Assembly: GCF_016862975.1 (NCBI RefSeq)
Contig: NZ_BONZ01000112.1
Location: forward strand, 1 to 43,568
Length of the DNA stretch: 43,568 nt
Origin: Rugosimonospora africana
Lineage (GTDB): Bacteria > Actinomycetota > Actinomycetes > Mycobacteriales > Micromonosporaceae
Reading direction: 5' to 3'
Shown: piece after piece, positions 1-8,760 of the stretch
Layout: each line of letters starts with the position of its first letter
How positions within the stretch are numbered: position 1 is the first letter of the stretch
Notes under the pieces: generated by a model
What the model saw: only the letters and a program-made list of their open reading frames with translations
Database searches by the model: none
What the model was told of the DNA's origin: nothing
Position numbers and translations under genes: made by a program

Positions 1-16
1 CCCCGCCGATACGAGC

Positions 17-50
17 GGCGGCCCGGCCCCGGATCCGGGGCCGGGCCGCC
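17..50 (-). terminator. Palindromic terminator of the sedolisin gene
   Basis: A perfect 34-bp palindrome (GGCGGCCCGGCCCCGG joined to its complement through a central AT) starts 17 bases after the stop codon of the minus-strand protease gene. There is no T-tract, which is common for strong GC-rich actinobacterial terminators. Its symmetry would let it act in both directions. Confidence 0.75.
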
Positions 51-66
51 CTTTCGGGTGAACTCG

Positions 67-2061
67 CTAATGGAACAGCGCGGCGAGCGGCATCCCCAGG
101 AAGAACAGGAGACCGCCCGGCGTCCCGACGCCGGTTTCGTCGTCGTAGCCGCGCGTGCTGTGAATCGTGGTGCTCTGCACGTCGATCGTCTGCAGCTGGT
201 ACGTCTTGCCCTGCGTGTTGTCGACCGAGTTGGCGTAGTTCGTCCGCACCTGAGCCAGCGGGCTGGTGGGCGCGGTGATGTCGTGCAGCGCCGGCGTGTT
301 CAACAGCTTGTAGAACAGCGGGTTGACGAAGCCGAGCTTGCGGTGGGCGAACTGGTCCGCCACCGCGATCACGCCGGCCAGCAGCGGCGAGGCCAGACTG
401 GTACCGCCGATGCGGTACTGGTCCCAGTGGGTCCCCTCGGGGAAGACCTGGGTCTCGCCGACCAGGAAGCCGGTGTTCGGGTCACCCGGCATCGAGATGT
501 CCGGCACCGCGCGCATCGGCGTGTTGCCGCCGAAGTACTTCGAGATCGACGCGGGTACCTTGCCCTTCTGGTAGAAGGGCTGGGCGTACAGCACGCTCGT
601 GCCGCCACCGCCGCCGGAGGCGTACGTGCCGGGCGGTGCCGGCGACCACGCTCCGTTGGTCAGCGCCGAGTACGAGCTCTGCCAGCCGTGCTCCCACAGC
701 CACTGCCCGTTCTTGCCGATGCCGACGCTGGTGCCGCCGACGCCGGTCACGTACGGCGAGTCGGCCGGGAACTCGACCGACCGGGCCGCCGGGTTGGTGC
801 CGCCCACGGTGCGGTCCCCGGCGTCGCCGCTGGAGAAGTTCACCGTGATGCCGGTCAACGCCGCCTCGAGGCTGAACTGCGTGTAGAAGTCCACGTAGTC
901 TTGGCCCAGCTCAGCGATGTCGTCCGTGCCGTCGGTCCACGAGTTGGTGATGACATCCGCGACGTGGTTGTCGATCGTCTCGGCCCAGGCGGTGTCCAGA
1001 CCGCTGCTGCAGTCCGCGCCACCCACGTAGACGACCTTCGCCCCGGGCGCCATCGCGTGCACCGCCTCGACGTCGAGCGTCTCCTCGCCGTACCAGCCCT
1101 GTGGTCCGCACAGGTCGGTCAGGTCGTACCCGTCCGGCCCCGGGGTGATCTGGCTGAACTGGCCGGGCTTGAACAACGGCTGCCCGTGCACCTGGTTGTA
1201 CTTCTGGGCGTCGGCCAGGATGGTCGGCGCCGCGTACGCGTCGGTGATGGCCACCGTCACGCCGCGCCCGTCGACGCCGGAGCGCAGCAGGCTGCTCTCC
1301 CCGTATGCCGACTGGTACTGCTGCGGCCCGTACCCGCAGACCGCGTACGGCTGCTTCTTGCCGTACGCGGACGGCTTGTCGGTGGCCACGTTCTGCCCGT
1401 AGTAGTCCGAGCACGGCTGGACGCCGAAGCGCTCACCGGGCGGCGGGCCGGGCTCCATGTCGGCCGGGGCGTGCAACTGCGAACCCTGGTCGATGCCGAG
1501 CACCCCGGCGACGACCCCGGTGACCGCAGCCGGCGTACCGGCCGGGAACGACAGCGCCGACGAGTTGGAGCGGACCGTCCTGCCGCGGTACGAGTAGTTC
1601 TTCACCGTGGTGGAGAACGTCTTCTCGATCTGTGCCGCGGTCCCGCTCGCCTCGATGTACATGCCGCTGGTGAGTGTCTTGGTGACCTGGAACCCTTGCT
1701 TGGTCAGCCAGTCGCGCACCGAGGACACGTCCGAGGCGCTCGGGGCGTACTGCGCCCGGAACTGCGCGTCGGACAGCCACTTGCCGTAGTTCGCGCTGTC
1801 CGGATCGGAGATGCTCTGCAGCGTCGAGACAGCACCGCTGCTGTTGCGCATGCCGAGCAGCACACCGAATCCGACCCGGTTGCTGGCGGGGGTGTCGCTC
1901 AGCGCCTTCGCCTGGCCCAGCCACGCGGGCGCGCTGCCCCCGATGACGTGCCTGCTGGGCGCTGCCGATGCCGCGGGCGCCAGGGCGGCCACGGTCACCG
2001 CGGATGCGGCGATCGCCAGCCCCACCATCAGGCGCCGCCGGCCAAACGGCGGTCTTTCCAT
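67..2061 (-). CDS. Secreted sedolisin-family (S53) serine-carboxyl protease
   Basis: Pro-kumamolisin-type endopeptidase of 664 aa, expected to be exported and to activate itself by cleaving an N-terminal propeptide. The ATG at 2061 is preferred because GGAGG lies six bases upstream; an in-frame start at 2109 only adds an unlikely prefix before the signal peptide. The N-terminus has an RRR cluster, a hydrophobic stretch and AxA-type cleavage sites (ASAAPS) within about 35 residues. Residues about 45-190 match the S53 prodomain. The catalytic triad is visible: Glu326 and Asp330 in GEETLDVEAV with the family's four-residue spacing, and Ser555 in GTSLASP. A GGT-rich calcium-loop region follows near the C-terminus. 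It is monocistronic, with a strong palindrome downstream. Secreted acid-tolerant peptidases of this family are common in soil actinomycetes; the substrate is unknown. Confidence 0.93.
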   Translation of the reverse strand: MERPPFGRRRLMVGLAIAASAVTVAALAPAASAAPSRHVIGGSAPAWLGQAKALSDTPASNRVGFGVLLGMRNSSGAVSTLQSISDPDSANYGKWLSDAQFRAQYAPSASDVSSVRDWLTKQGFQVTKTLTSGMYIEASGTAAQIEKTFSTTVKNYSYRGRTVRSNSSALSFPAGTPAAVTGVVAGVLGIDQGSQLHAPADMEPGPPPGERFGVQPCSDYYGQNVATDKPSAYGKKQPYAVCGYGPQQYQSAYGESSLLRSGVDGRGVTVAITDAYAAPTILADAQKYNQVHGQPLFKPGQFSQITPGPDGYDLTDLCGPQGWYGEETLDVEAVHAMAPGAKVVYVGGADCSSGLDTAWAETIDNHVADVITNSWTDGTDDIAELGQDYVDFYTQFSLEAALTGITVNFSSGDAGDRTVGGTNPAARSVEFPADSPYVTGVGGTSVGIGKNGQWLWEHGWQSSYSALTNGAWSPAPPGTYASGGGGGTSVLYAQPFYQKGKVPASISKYFGGNTPMRAVPDISMPGDPNTGFLVGETQVFPEGTHWDQYRIGGTSLASPLLAGVIAVADQFAHRKLGFVNPLFYKLLNTPALHDITAPTSPLAQVRTNYANSVDNTQGKTYQLQTIDVQSTTIHSTRGYDDETGVGTPGGLLFFLGMPLAALFH

Positions 2062-2269
2062 GCGATTCCTCCATCTCACACGGAAGAGGTTTTCGATGGC
2101 GTCCAGCAAACTCGGATCGACGACGGTCGGTCAAGATTCACACAATCGGTTGATTACGGCGAATGCGGAGATCGCGACCATTGCACGTCATCGCAAGGGT
2201 GAAGACGAGGGTGAGCGAGCCTGCTCAACCGGGCCTCACTGGGCCGGGCATGCCGAGCCGGCCGCTCGT
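2062..2269. other. Intergenic gap upstream of the sedolisin gene
   Basis: About 200 bases between the sedolisin start and the stop codon of the GalT-like gene, both on the minus strand. The AT-richer part (about 2100-2200) probably carries the sedolisin promoter. I could not assign -35 and -10 boxes with confidence, and no gene is visible. Confidence 0.4.
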
Positions 2270-3292
2270 TCAGCCGGCCGCGGGCCGCCCCGCGATTTCG
2301 GCGCGCAGCGCGCCGGCGGTCTGCTCCGGCGTGCTCGGATTGACCGCGACGCCGGTCGCGATCTCCAGCCCGCCGACCGTGGTGACCCGCGGGTAGATGG
2401 TGAGGTGCCAGCGGTACCAGTCCTCCGCCGCCGGGTCGCCGACCGGGCCGGCGTGCACCACCAGGTTGTACGCCGGGTCGTCGAGCACCGCCGCGAGTCC
2501 GGCCAGCACCCGGGGGAGCGTACCGGCCAGTACCGTCAGGATTTGGTCGGACGCGTCGCCCAGACCAGCCGCGCGCTGCGCGGGCATCAGCGTCGTCTGG
2601 TGCGGCACCGACCCGGCCCGGTCCTGGAAGACCAGCACCTCGCCGAGGTCCAGGACGATCCGCTCGCCGGCCCGGCGCTCGGCCGCCGCGACGGCGTCGT
2701 GCAGGCACGTGCCGGTCCGGTCGTGGTACTCGCGGGCACGCCGCCACCGGTCGAGCAGGCCCGGCGGCGCCTGGTCGAGCGCCACGATCTGGCTGTGCGG
2801 GTGGACCAGGGACGCGCCGGCCCGCGCACCGTAGTTGCGGAACACGCTGATCGCGGCCGGTCCTTCCGCGGCCAGCGCCCGGCAGCGCTCACGCATCGCG
2901 AACAGGATCGTGGCCACCTCGTCCGGGTCGCCCCGCCGCAGGTCCCAGTCGTGCCGCCCGGACTCCACCAGGACCTCGTGCCGGCCGGTGAACGGGGCCG
3001 GGGACTCCGGCGTGGGCGCCGGCGCCCGGACGGTGTCGCCGGGCGGGTCGACCGCGGCGTACAGGTTGGGTACCACCCGGACCCGCCAGTCGGGTGCGCC
3101 GGCCGGTACCCGCAGCACCTCGGGCGGGGTCATGGCCTCGCTGCCCCAGCAGAACGGGCAGGCGGTAGGCCCCGGAGATGATCCGGCCGCCGGAGATGAT
3201 CCGGGCGTCCGGGACTCGTCGGGTCGGGCGGCCCGCCGGGGTGCCAGGACGTTCCAGCCGCCGGTCGCCTCGTCCACCCGGACCTCGACCAT
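2270..3292 (-). CDS. GalT-like hexose-1-phosphate uridylyltransferase (HIT superfamily)
   Basis: Protein of 340 aa resembling galactose-1-phosphate uridylyltransferases, which exchange UMP between a UDP-sugar and a hexose 1-phosphate through a uridylyl-histidine intermediate. The nucleophile motif HPHSQ is present (His164 and His166), preceded by VFRNYG. A metal-binding CPFC pair lies near residue 47, and a second histidine-rich part (WHLTIYPR) sits near the C-terminus, as in the family. The ATG at 3292 has GGAGGGG nine bases upstream; an adjacent TTG at 3295 is possible. The segment before CPFC contains a short 18-bp-period duplication (3172-3204) coding for a GSSP-rich linker. The next gene on this strand is a PHP phosphoesterase about 65 bases upstream, so co-transcription is possible. 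Exact nucleotidyl acceptor unknown; it could be a GalT relative acting on another sugar phosphate. Confidence 0.82.
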   Translation of the reverse strand: MVEVRVDEATGGWNVLAPRRAARPDESRTPGSSPAAGSSPGPTACPFCWGSEAMTPPEVLRVPAGAPDWRVRVVPNLYAAVDPPGDTVRAPAPTPESPAPFTGRHEVLVESGRHDWDLRRGDPDEVATILFAMRERCRALAAEGPAAISVFRNYGARAGASLVHPHSQIVALDQAPPGLLDRWRRAREYHDRTGTCLHDAVAAAERRAGERIVLDLGEVLVFQDRAGSVPHQTTLMPAQRAAGLGDASDQILTVLAGTLPRVLAGLAAVLDDPAYNLVVHAGPVGDPAAEDWYRWHLTIYPRVTTVGGLEIATGVAVNPSTPEQTAGALRAEIAGRPAAG

Positions 3293-3357
3293 CAACGTCC
3301 GCCCCTCCGGCCCCGTCGCTGCCCGGAGCGCTCCCGCTCAGGGCCTGAGCGCGAACC

Positions 3358-4182
3358 CTACCGCCGCCAGAAGTCGAACTGGTCGCGACCGGGCCGGAAG
3401 CCGGCCGCCTCGACGACATCGACAGCCACGTCGAACCGGCCTCCGACCAGCCACGGCCGGTGCGCGTCGCTGCCGAACGACACCGCCCGGCCGCCCTCCT
3501 CACGCCACCAGCGCATCAGGTCCGCCGTCGCCATCGGCGACTTCGTGTTGACCTCCAGCACCCGGCCGGTACCGGCCAGCGCGCGCAGCACCGCCCGGTA
3601 CTCCTCCTCGAACTTCGGCTCGTCGAACAGCTGTGACCCGCCCGGCCAGTACCGGCGCGGATAGTCCAGGTGCGCCAGCACCTCAAACTCGCCGACGCCC
3701 TCGATCATCCGGATCAGCTCCGCGAAGTAGCAGCGCATCGCCTCGTCGTAGCTTCCGAGCAGGCGGAACAGGCTTTCGGCCGCGACCAGGTCGCCGCCGT
3801 ACGGCACGGCGTGCAGCGAGCCGAGCACGCGGTCGAACGGGCCGGTGGCGAGCACTCCCTTGATGCTGCCGGCGAACAGGTGCGGCTCGCCCGCCTCCAC
3901 GCCGGAGAAGATCCGCAGCGGCTTGTACCGCTCGCGGCACTCCTCGATGTCGGCGAAGTATCCGGTGACGTCCAGCGGCCGGATCTTGTCCCACCACTTC
4001 AGCGTCATCGGGTCGGTGGCGATGACGTCGTCGTCGATCCAGTCCGTCCACTCGACATGCTCGGTGAACGCGAGCGCCGGCAGGCCGAGCGCCAGCGCCT
4101 GCTCGCATGCCCGGGCCATCGATGCCTGCCCCTCGGTGTCGAATGACCACTGCGAATGCACATGATTGTCGACGGGCAGCAC
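3358..4182 (-). CDS. PHP-domain phosphoesterase (histidinol-phosphatase-like)
   Basis: A 274-aa single-domain member of the polymerase and histidinol phosphatase (PHP) superfamily, a metal-dependent TIM-like barrel that hydrolyses phosphoesters. Metal-ligand motifs appear in order: HVHSQWSFD near the N-terminus, TEHVEW around residue 42, a Glu in SGVEAGEP around residue 97, AHLDYPRR near 180 and SFGSDAHR near 240. The length is close to HisJ-type histidinol phosphatases, but no his genes are nearby, so the substrate may be another phosphorylated metabolite. The chosen start is GTG at 4182, which begins right before the first metal motif; the ribosome binding site is weak. It could form a loose operon with the GalT-like gene downstream. 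Confidence 0.82.
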   Translation of the reverse strand: MLPVDNHVHSQWSFDTEGQASMARACEQALALGLPALAFTEHVEWTDWIDDDVIATDPMTLKWWDKIRPLDVTGYFADIEECRERYKPLRIFSGVEAGEPHLFAGSIKGVLATGPFDRVLGSLHAVPYGGDLVAAESLFRLLGSYDEAMRCYFAELIRMIEGVGEFEVLAHLDYPRRYWPGGSQLFDEPKFEEEYRAVLRALAGTGRVLEVNTKSPMATADLMRWWREEGGRAVSFGSDAHRPWLVGGRFDVAVDVVEAAGFRPGRDQFDFWRR

Positions 4183-4300
4183 GTTCCGAGTCTGCCAGAG
4201 AAGGCCACACCCTCCGGCCGGACGTGTCGCGGCTCACGCGGCCTCGCCGGGCGTCCGGCCGTACCCCCGCCCGACTGCCGCCGGAGGTGGCGGGAATCAC

Positions 4301-5374
4301 TCACACCCGGGGCGGCGGGGCGGTGCTGTCCCGCACGGTCAGGCGCGGTGGCAGCAGGCTGGAGTCGGGCACCGGCTGGCCGCCCAGCTTGCGCATGAGC
4401 AGCCGGACGGCCTGGGTACCCACCTCCTCGGCCGGGATCAGCACCGAGGTCAGCGCGGGCGTGGCCCGGTGGGCGAGGCCGTCCGGGCAGATCGCCACCA
4501 CCGACACCTGCTCCGGTACCCGCCGCCCGTGCGCCACCAGCGCGGCCAGCAGCGGATCGACGACCGCCTCGTTGTGCACCACCAGGCCGGTCAGCGCCGG
4601 GTGCCGGGCCAGCAGCTCGTCCACCCTCGCGCCGACCGCGACCGGGTCCTGCTCGCAAGGCCCGGCGGCGGCCGACATGCGCAGCGCCGCCGCCATGTCC
4701 AGAAAGCCGGCCATCGTACGGCGGGCGAAGCCGGTGCCCCGGTCGTACACCGCGCCGGGCGCGCCGATCAGGGCGACGTCGGTGTGCCCGAGCCGCGCCA
4801 AGTGCTCCACGCACACCTGCCCGGCACGGTAGAAGTCGAGGTCGACGCAGGTGAGCCCGGCCGGTTGGGCGGGAAACCCGATGAGCACGCTCGGCCGGTC
4901 CAGCTCGCACAGCAGCGGGATGCGCGCGTCGTCCAGCTCCACGTCCATCAGGATGAGACCGTCGACGAGTGCGCTGGCATCCATCCGGCGCAGCCCGTCG
5001 GCCCCCTCGTCGGCCGTCATCAGCAGGACGTCCTGATCGAACTCCCGGGCCGTGGTGACCACCGAGACTGCGAACTGCATCAGCACCGGTACGTGCATGC
5101 CGGCCCGCAGCGGCAGCACCAGGGCGATCACGTTGGCCCGGTTGCTGGCCAGCGCGCGGGCACCGGCGTGCGGGTGGTAGTTGAGGGTACGGATGCTGGC
5201 CAGCACGCGCGCCCGGGTGGCGGCCGAGATGGTCCGCTTCCCGCTGAGCGCGTACGACACGGTGCTGGGCGCGACCCCGGCGTGCCGGGCCACGTCCAGG
5301 ATTGTGATGACGCCGTTGGGCGGTGGGCGCCGTCCCGTCACCCGGTCCGGTGGCGTGGCGTGGTGAGCGGTCAC
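4301..5374 (-). CDS. LacI-family transcriptional repressor of the GH3 gene
   Basis: A 357-aa sugar-responsive repressor. Residues about 22-70 form the LacI helix-turn-helix and hinge (ITILDVARHAGVAPSTVSYA, then SGKRTISAATRARV), followed by a periplasmic-binding-protein-like ligand domain. The open frame extends further upstream, but GTG at 5374 is preferred: it overlaps the GH3 stop codon as GTGA, a typical coupled start, and places the HTH at the expected distance from the N-terminus. It is translated after the GH3 beta-glycosidase from the same transcript. The two AAGCGCTT-centred palindromes upstream of the GH3 gene match the central sequence typical of LacI-family operators. Negative autoregulation relieved by a sugar from GH3 action is therefore inferred. 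Confidence 0.92.
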   Translation of the reverse strand: MTAHHATPPDRVTGRRPPPNGVITILDVARHAGVAPSTVSYALSGKRTISAATRARVLASIRTLNYHPHAGARALASNRANVIALVLPLRAGMHVPVLMQFAVSVVTTAREFDQDVLLMTADEGADGLRRMDASALVDGLILMDVELDDARIPLLCELDRPSVLIGFPAQPAGLTCVDLDFYRAGQVCVEHLARLGHTDVALIGAPGAVYDRGTGFARRTMAGFLDMAAALRMSAAAGPCEQDPVAVGARVDELLARHPALTGLVVHNEAVVDPLLAALVAHGRRVPEQVSVVAICPDGLAHRATPALTSVLIPAEEVGTQAVRLLMRKLGGQPVPDSSLLPPRLTVRDSTAPPPRV

Positions 5375-8241
5375 TTCCCGGCCCGGAAGCTGAGGCTGCG
5401 CAGGGTGACGCCGGGCGCGTCGAACACCGCGTACAGGTCGCGGACCCCGGCCGCGCCGCGCAGCGGCGTACCGGCGGAGACGAACTCGTACCGGCCGGCC
5501 CGGCAGGCGGCGGTGACCTGCCCGATCACCGGCCCGTCCAGCGGATCGTCCAGGCGCAGCGTGATCCCGGCCGGGCCGCTGCCGAGACGCGACAGCTCGG
5601 CCGCGCACCGTGCCGCACCGTCGCCGAAGTCAGTGCCGTCGAAGCAGACCCAGGCGCCCGGCTCGGTGGAGGTGACCGCGTCGCCGCGCTCCGGGCCCGC
5701 GTCGCACAGGGTGATCCCGGCGTACCCGTCGAAGTCCGCCGCGCACACCGTGCCGTCCAGCGCCCGCCGCGGCGGGATGGTCTCCCCGGCCACGTCCAGG
5801 GTCGCCGCGCACCGGATGTCGGCGCTCGACCGGCCGACCAGGATGTCGTGGGCCGCCCGTTCCACCACGGCGCGCTGCCGGGTGACGTCCCAGAACGCCA
5901 GGCCGGCGGCGGCCAGTCCGAAGTGGACGGTGGTGCGTTCGCCCGGAGCCAGGTGCAGCCGGCGGAACCCGCGCAGCTGCCGTACCGGTTGCTTGACCCG
6001 TGAGGTCCGCTGGCGCGTGTAGAGCTGGACGACCTCGTCGGTGGCCCGTGCGCCGGTGTTGGTCACGTCGAGGCTGATCCGCACCTCGCCGTCGGGCTCC
6101 ACGGTTGAGGAGGACAGGCGCAGGTTGTCGTACTCGACGGGGGAGTAGGTCAGCCCGTGGCCGAACGGGTACAGCGGGGTGCCGCGGAAGTAGAGGTAGG
6201 TCGCGTCGCTCGCGATGATGTCGTAGTCGAGCAGGTCCGGCAGGTCGGCGGCGTGCCGGTACCAGGTCTGGGTCAGCCGCCCGGCCGGCGCGGTGTCGCC
6301 GAACAGCACGTCGGCCAGCGCGCGACCGAACTCCTGACCGCCGTGCGCGGACCAGAGGATCGCGGGTACGTGCTCGTCCGCCCAGCCGATCGCGTACGGG
6401 TAGCTGCTGGTGACGACGAGCACGCAGCGCGGGTTGGCCGCGTGCACCGCCCGTACCAACCGGTCCTGGTCCGGCGGCAGGGACAGGTCGGCGCGGTCCT
6501 CGGTCTCCCGGCCGTTGATCAGCGGATGGTTGCCGACCACCACGACGGCGATGTCGGCTTCCGCGGCCACCGCGGCGGCCCCCAGGATCCCGTCGCTGAC
6601 CAGTTCGACGGCGAACCCGGTCGCCTCCGCCCCGCTGGCCGCCACGGCGCGCAGCGCGCCGTCCGGATCGATCGCGACGTACCGGTCGCTGGCGAAGTGC
6701 CGCAGCACCGTGTCGCCGCCGCGCTCGACCAGCTCGAACGTCTCGTTGACCACCCAGCCGCCCGGGCGCGGGGACTCGTTGGCCAGTGCCTTGCCGGTGT
6801 CCACGGTGAGGTAGCGCCCGTTGCACACGCAGCGCAGCGCGAGCACGCCGTGCCCCCAGTCGTGGACGTCGAGCCAGGAGTCCGGCCCGGCACAGTCGGC
6901 GCCGGCCGTCAGCGGGCCGCCGTGCGCGGAGCCGTCCGCGGTCACGTACCGGCCGGCCGCCGTCCCCGCCCCGGGCGCCACGCGCAGCGCGATCCGGTCC
7001 ACGCCCTCGGCGAACCGCACCGCGTCCGGGCTGTCGAACCGTGCGGCGAGCCCACCCCGCACCGTCGTCGCGTACGGCAGCGTGCCGCTGTACCAGTCCT
7101 CGTACAGTACGTCGGCCAGCGGCCCGACCACCGCGACACGGTCGCGCCGGGACAGGGTGAGCGGCAGCATGCCGTCGTTGCGCAGCAGCACGATCGACTG
7201 CCGGGCGGCCTGGACCGCCAGGTCCTGGTGCTCCGGGCAGTTGATGACCTCCTCGGTCACGTCCGCGTACGGGTGGGACTCCGGCGGATCGAACTCGCCG
7301 AGCCGGAACCGGAGGAGCAGCAGCCGCCGCACCGCCGCGTCCACGTCGGCCTCGGTGAGCAGGCCGCGCGCCAGCGCGGTGGTGAGCCGTTCGACGGTGA
7401 GCGTCGGGTGGTCGCCGTTGTCGGTGAAGCTGTCCACGCCGGCGCGCACCAGGGCGGCGTGGCCGGACACGTGGTCGGGATAGTAGTGCTGCGCGTCGAC
7501 CACATTGGACGGTGCCTGCGCGTCGCTGACCACCACGATGTCGTGCTCGCTCCAGCCGCGCAGCTCGTCGTGCAGCAGCGGGGACAGGTGCGCCGGCCGC
7601 CCGTTGACGAGGTTGTACGAGGCCATCACGGCGACCGCGGCGCCGGCCCGGATCGGGGCCTCGAACGCCGGCAGTTCATACTCGCGCAGTACCCGGGGCG
7701 GCATGCCGCTGCTCGTGCTCTCCCGGCGGGTCTCGTTGTTGTACGCCAGGAAGTGCTTGAGCGTCGGTGCCGTCTTGAGTACCCGGGGGTGGTCGCCGCG
7801 CAGGCCCCGCGCGTACGCCGTGGCGAGCACGCCGGTCAGCAGGGGATCCTCCGAGTACCCCTCCTCGTTGCGGCCCCACCGGGGATCGCGCAGCAGGTTG
7901 ACCACCGGAGCCCAGACGTTGAGCCCGCCCCGGTCGGGGTTCTTGTGGTGGAACCCGCGCGCCTCGTCGCCGACCGCGTCGCCGACCCGCTCGACCAGGT
8001 CCGGGTTCCACGTGCTGGCCAGGCCGATCGCCTGCGGAAAGACGGTGGCCGGGCCGAGCCAGGCCAGACCGTGCAGCGCCTCGGTGCCGGTGTGGAACGC
8101 GCCCATCCCGAGGCGGGGGACCGGCGCCTGGTGCTGGTGAAGCAGGGCGACCTTCTCGGCCAGCGTGAGCCGGTTCATCAGGTCGGCCACCCGTTGGTCC
8201 AGCGGCAGGTCCACGCTCTGAAAGCCGCCCGGCTCTTCCAT
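5371..8241 (-). CDS. GH3 beta-glycosidase with inserted beta-trefoil-like and C-terminal CBM6-like modules
   Basis: Large 956-aa glycoside hydrolase family 3 enzyme. ATG at 8241 has GGGAGG seven bases upstream; no signal peptide is visible, so it is probably cytoplasmic and acts on imported oligosaccharides. The N-terminal barrel carries KHFLAYNNE and the nucleophile Asp240 in VVVSDAQAP. The alpha/beta sandwich domain (starting near QSIVLLRNDG) is interrupted by about 150 residues with repeated GRYLTV and DRYVAIDPDG motifs typical of fascin-like beta-trefoil folds, where other GH3 enzymes carry a PA14 domain. The sandwich resumes at ADIAVVVVGNHP and a fibronectin-III-like domain follows. The last 140 residues (WVCFDGTDFGDG to DLYAVFD) resemble a CBM6 beta-sandwich. 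It is probably a beta-glucosidase or beta-xylosidase; the sequence does not settle which. Coupled to a LacI regulator downstream. Confidence 0.92.
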   Translation of the reverse strand: MEEPGGFQSVDLPLDQRVADLMNRLTLAEKVALLHQHQAPVPRLGMGAFHTGTEALHGLAWLGPATVFPQAIGLASTWNPDLVERVGDAVGDEARGFHHKNPDRGGLNVWAPVVNLLRDPRWGRNEEGYSEDPLLTGVLATAYARGLRGDHPRVLKTAPTLKHFLAYNNETRRESTSSGMPPRVLREYELPAFEAPIRAGAAVAVMASYNLVNGRPAHLSPLLHDELRGWSEHDIVVVSDAQAPSNVVDAQHYYPDHVSGHAALVRAGVDSFTDNGDHPTLTVERLTTALARGLLTEADVDAAVRRLLLLRFRLGEFDPPESHPYADVTEEVINCPEHQDLAVQAARQSIVLLRNDGMLPLTLSRRDRVAVVGPLADVLYEDWYSGTLPYATTVRGGLAARFDSPDAVRFAEGVDRIALRVAPGAGTAAGRYVTADGSAHGGPLTAGADCAGPDSWLDVHDWGHGVLALRCVCNGRYLTVDTGKALANESPRPGGWVVNETFELVERGGDTVLRHFASDRYVAIDPDGALRAVAASGAEATGFAVELVSDGILGAAAVAAEADIAVVVVGNHPLINGRETEDRADLSLPPDQDRLVRAVHAANPRCVLVVTSSYPYAIGWADEHVPAILWSAHGGQEFGRALADVLFGDTAPAGRLTQTWYRHAADLPDLLDYDIIASDATYLYFRGTPLYPFGHGLTYSPVEYDNLRLSSSTVEPDGEVRISLDVTNTGARATDEVVQLYTRQRTSRVKQPVRQLRGFRRLHLAPGERTTVHFGLAAAGLAFWDVTRQRAVVERAAHDILVGRSSADIRCAATLDVAGETIPPRRALDGTVCAADFDGYAGITLCDAGPERGDAVTSTEPGAWVCFDGTDFGDGAARCAAELSRLGSGPAGITLRLDDPLDGPVIGQVTAACRAGRYEFVSAGTPLRGAAGVRDLYAVFDAPGVTLRSLSFRAGK

Positions 8242-8298
8242 GTCGATCCTCCCGGCCCGGTAGCGCTGCCCGGCGCCGGGGGCGTTTCCGGCGCGGCA

Positions 8299-8316
8299 GG
8301 TCGAAGCGCTTCGACC
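8299..8316. promoter_or_regulatory. LacI-type operator 1 (perfect 18-bp palindrome)
   Basis: GGTCGAAGCGCTTCGACC is a perfect palindrome containing the AAGCGCTT core of LacI-family operators. It lies about 58 bases upstream of the GH3 start codon, a position where a bound repressor could block transcription. Confidence 0.8.
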
Positions 8317-8354
8317 GACCCCGGACGGGCCGCTGTCGTCCGGGAAGTGAGGCT

Positions 8355-8368
8355 TCGAAGCGCTTCGA
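8355..8368. promoter_or_regulatory. LacI-type operator 2 (14-bp palindrome)
   Basis: TCGAAGCGCTTCGA repeats the inner 14 bases of operator 1. The two centres are 54 bp apart, about five helical turns, so both sites face the same side of the DNA and could be bound cooperatively or through a short loop. Confidence 0.78.
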
Positions 8369-8494
8369 TAGCGATTTCCGTTAGGTTGCCCCGCGGTTAG
8401 CGCCACGTCAAGAGGTCGCCGTCGATCCGCACGATGTCCCGGCAGTTGCGGGTCAACGGCGTCGGGTCGGGATATTGAGTCGGGTGAGTGCCGG
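8369..8494. other. Gap between operator region and DUF4352 remnant
   Basis: About 125 bases without a recognisable gene. The part next to operator 2 (about 8369-8400, containing TTAGG and AT-richer bases) probably belongs to the minus-strand GH3 promoter. The remainder shows no feature I can support. Confidence 0.35.
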
Positions 8495-8760
8495 TCAGAT
8501 TTGCCAGTTCGCGTCCACGTCATCGCTCTGCAGGTCCAGGTGCACCTTGTACTCGTGAACGCTGCCCTTGGTCACGTCGAACACCACTGTGCCGGACTTC
8601 TTCTGACCCGACTGGATGTCACCCGCATCCATGTCCTCCCAGCCAAGCGCGGTCGTCTCGTCGTAGGTTGTCCCGTCCGGGCCGACGGGCTGGAAGTCGC
8701 AGCTGCACGCGTAGGCGGTTCCCTACGTAACCGACTCGGTCACGTACACCACCACGAACA
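8495..8760 (-). pseudogene. Decayed C-terminal half of a DUF4352 protein
   Basis: Reading the minus strand from about 8760 gives MFVVVYVTESVT, then an in-frame TAG at 8723-8725, then GTAYACSCDFQPVGPDGTTY and on through ALGWEDMDAGDIQ, GTVVFDVTKG and a natural stop at 8495. This is the pattern of the second half of a DUF4352 (Telomeric-repeat-factor-like, immunoglobulin-type) domain found in secreted actinobacterial lipoproteins. The N-terminal signal or membrane part is missing: at about 8760 the similarity ends exactly where a plus-strand DUF4352 N-terminus begins. A truncated, stop-interrupted paralog fragment is the simplest explanation. The fold assignment is by motif resemblance only. Confidence 0.6.

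Noticed and set aside
1433-2134. Other minus-strand frames over the protease prodomain
   Set aside because: Low-complexity Arg/Gly/Ala composition and no recognisable motifs; they duplicate the true gene in another frame.
58-2202. Long plus-strand open frame opposite the sedolisin gene
   Set aside because: It is an Arg/Val/Gly-rich shadow produced by GC-rich codon bias; the minus strand encodes a clear protease with active-site motifs.
3172-3204. Short 18-bp-period duplication in the GalT-like gene as a dispersed repeat
   Set aside because: Found only here and only two units, so it is mentioned within the gene entry as a local duplication.
5375-5608. N-terminal extension of the LacI gene
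   Set aside because: The extra 78 codons overlap the GH3 CBM-like end and read as Arg-rich shadow; the GTGA overlap at 5374 gives a normal LacI N-terminus.
8242-8523. N-terminal extension of the GH3 gene
   Set aside because: The extra frame crosses the two palindromic operators, and the ATG at 8241 has a good ribosome binding site.
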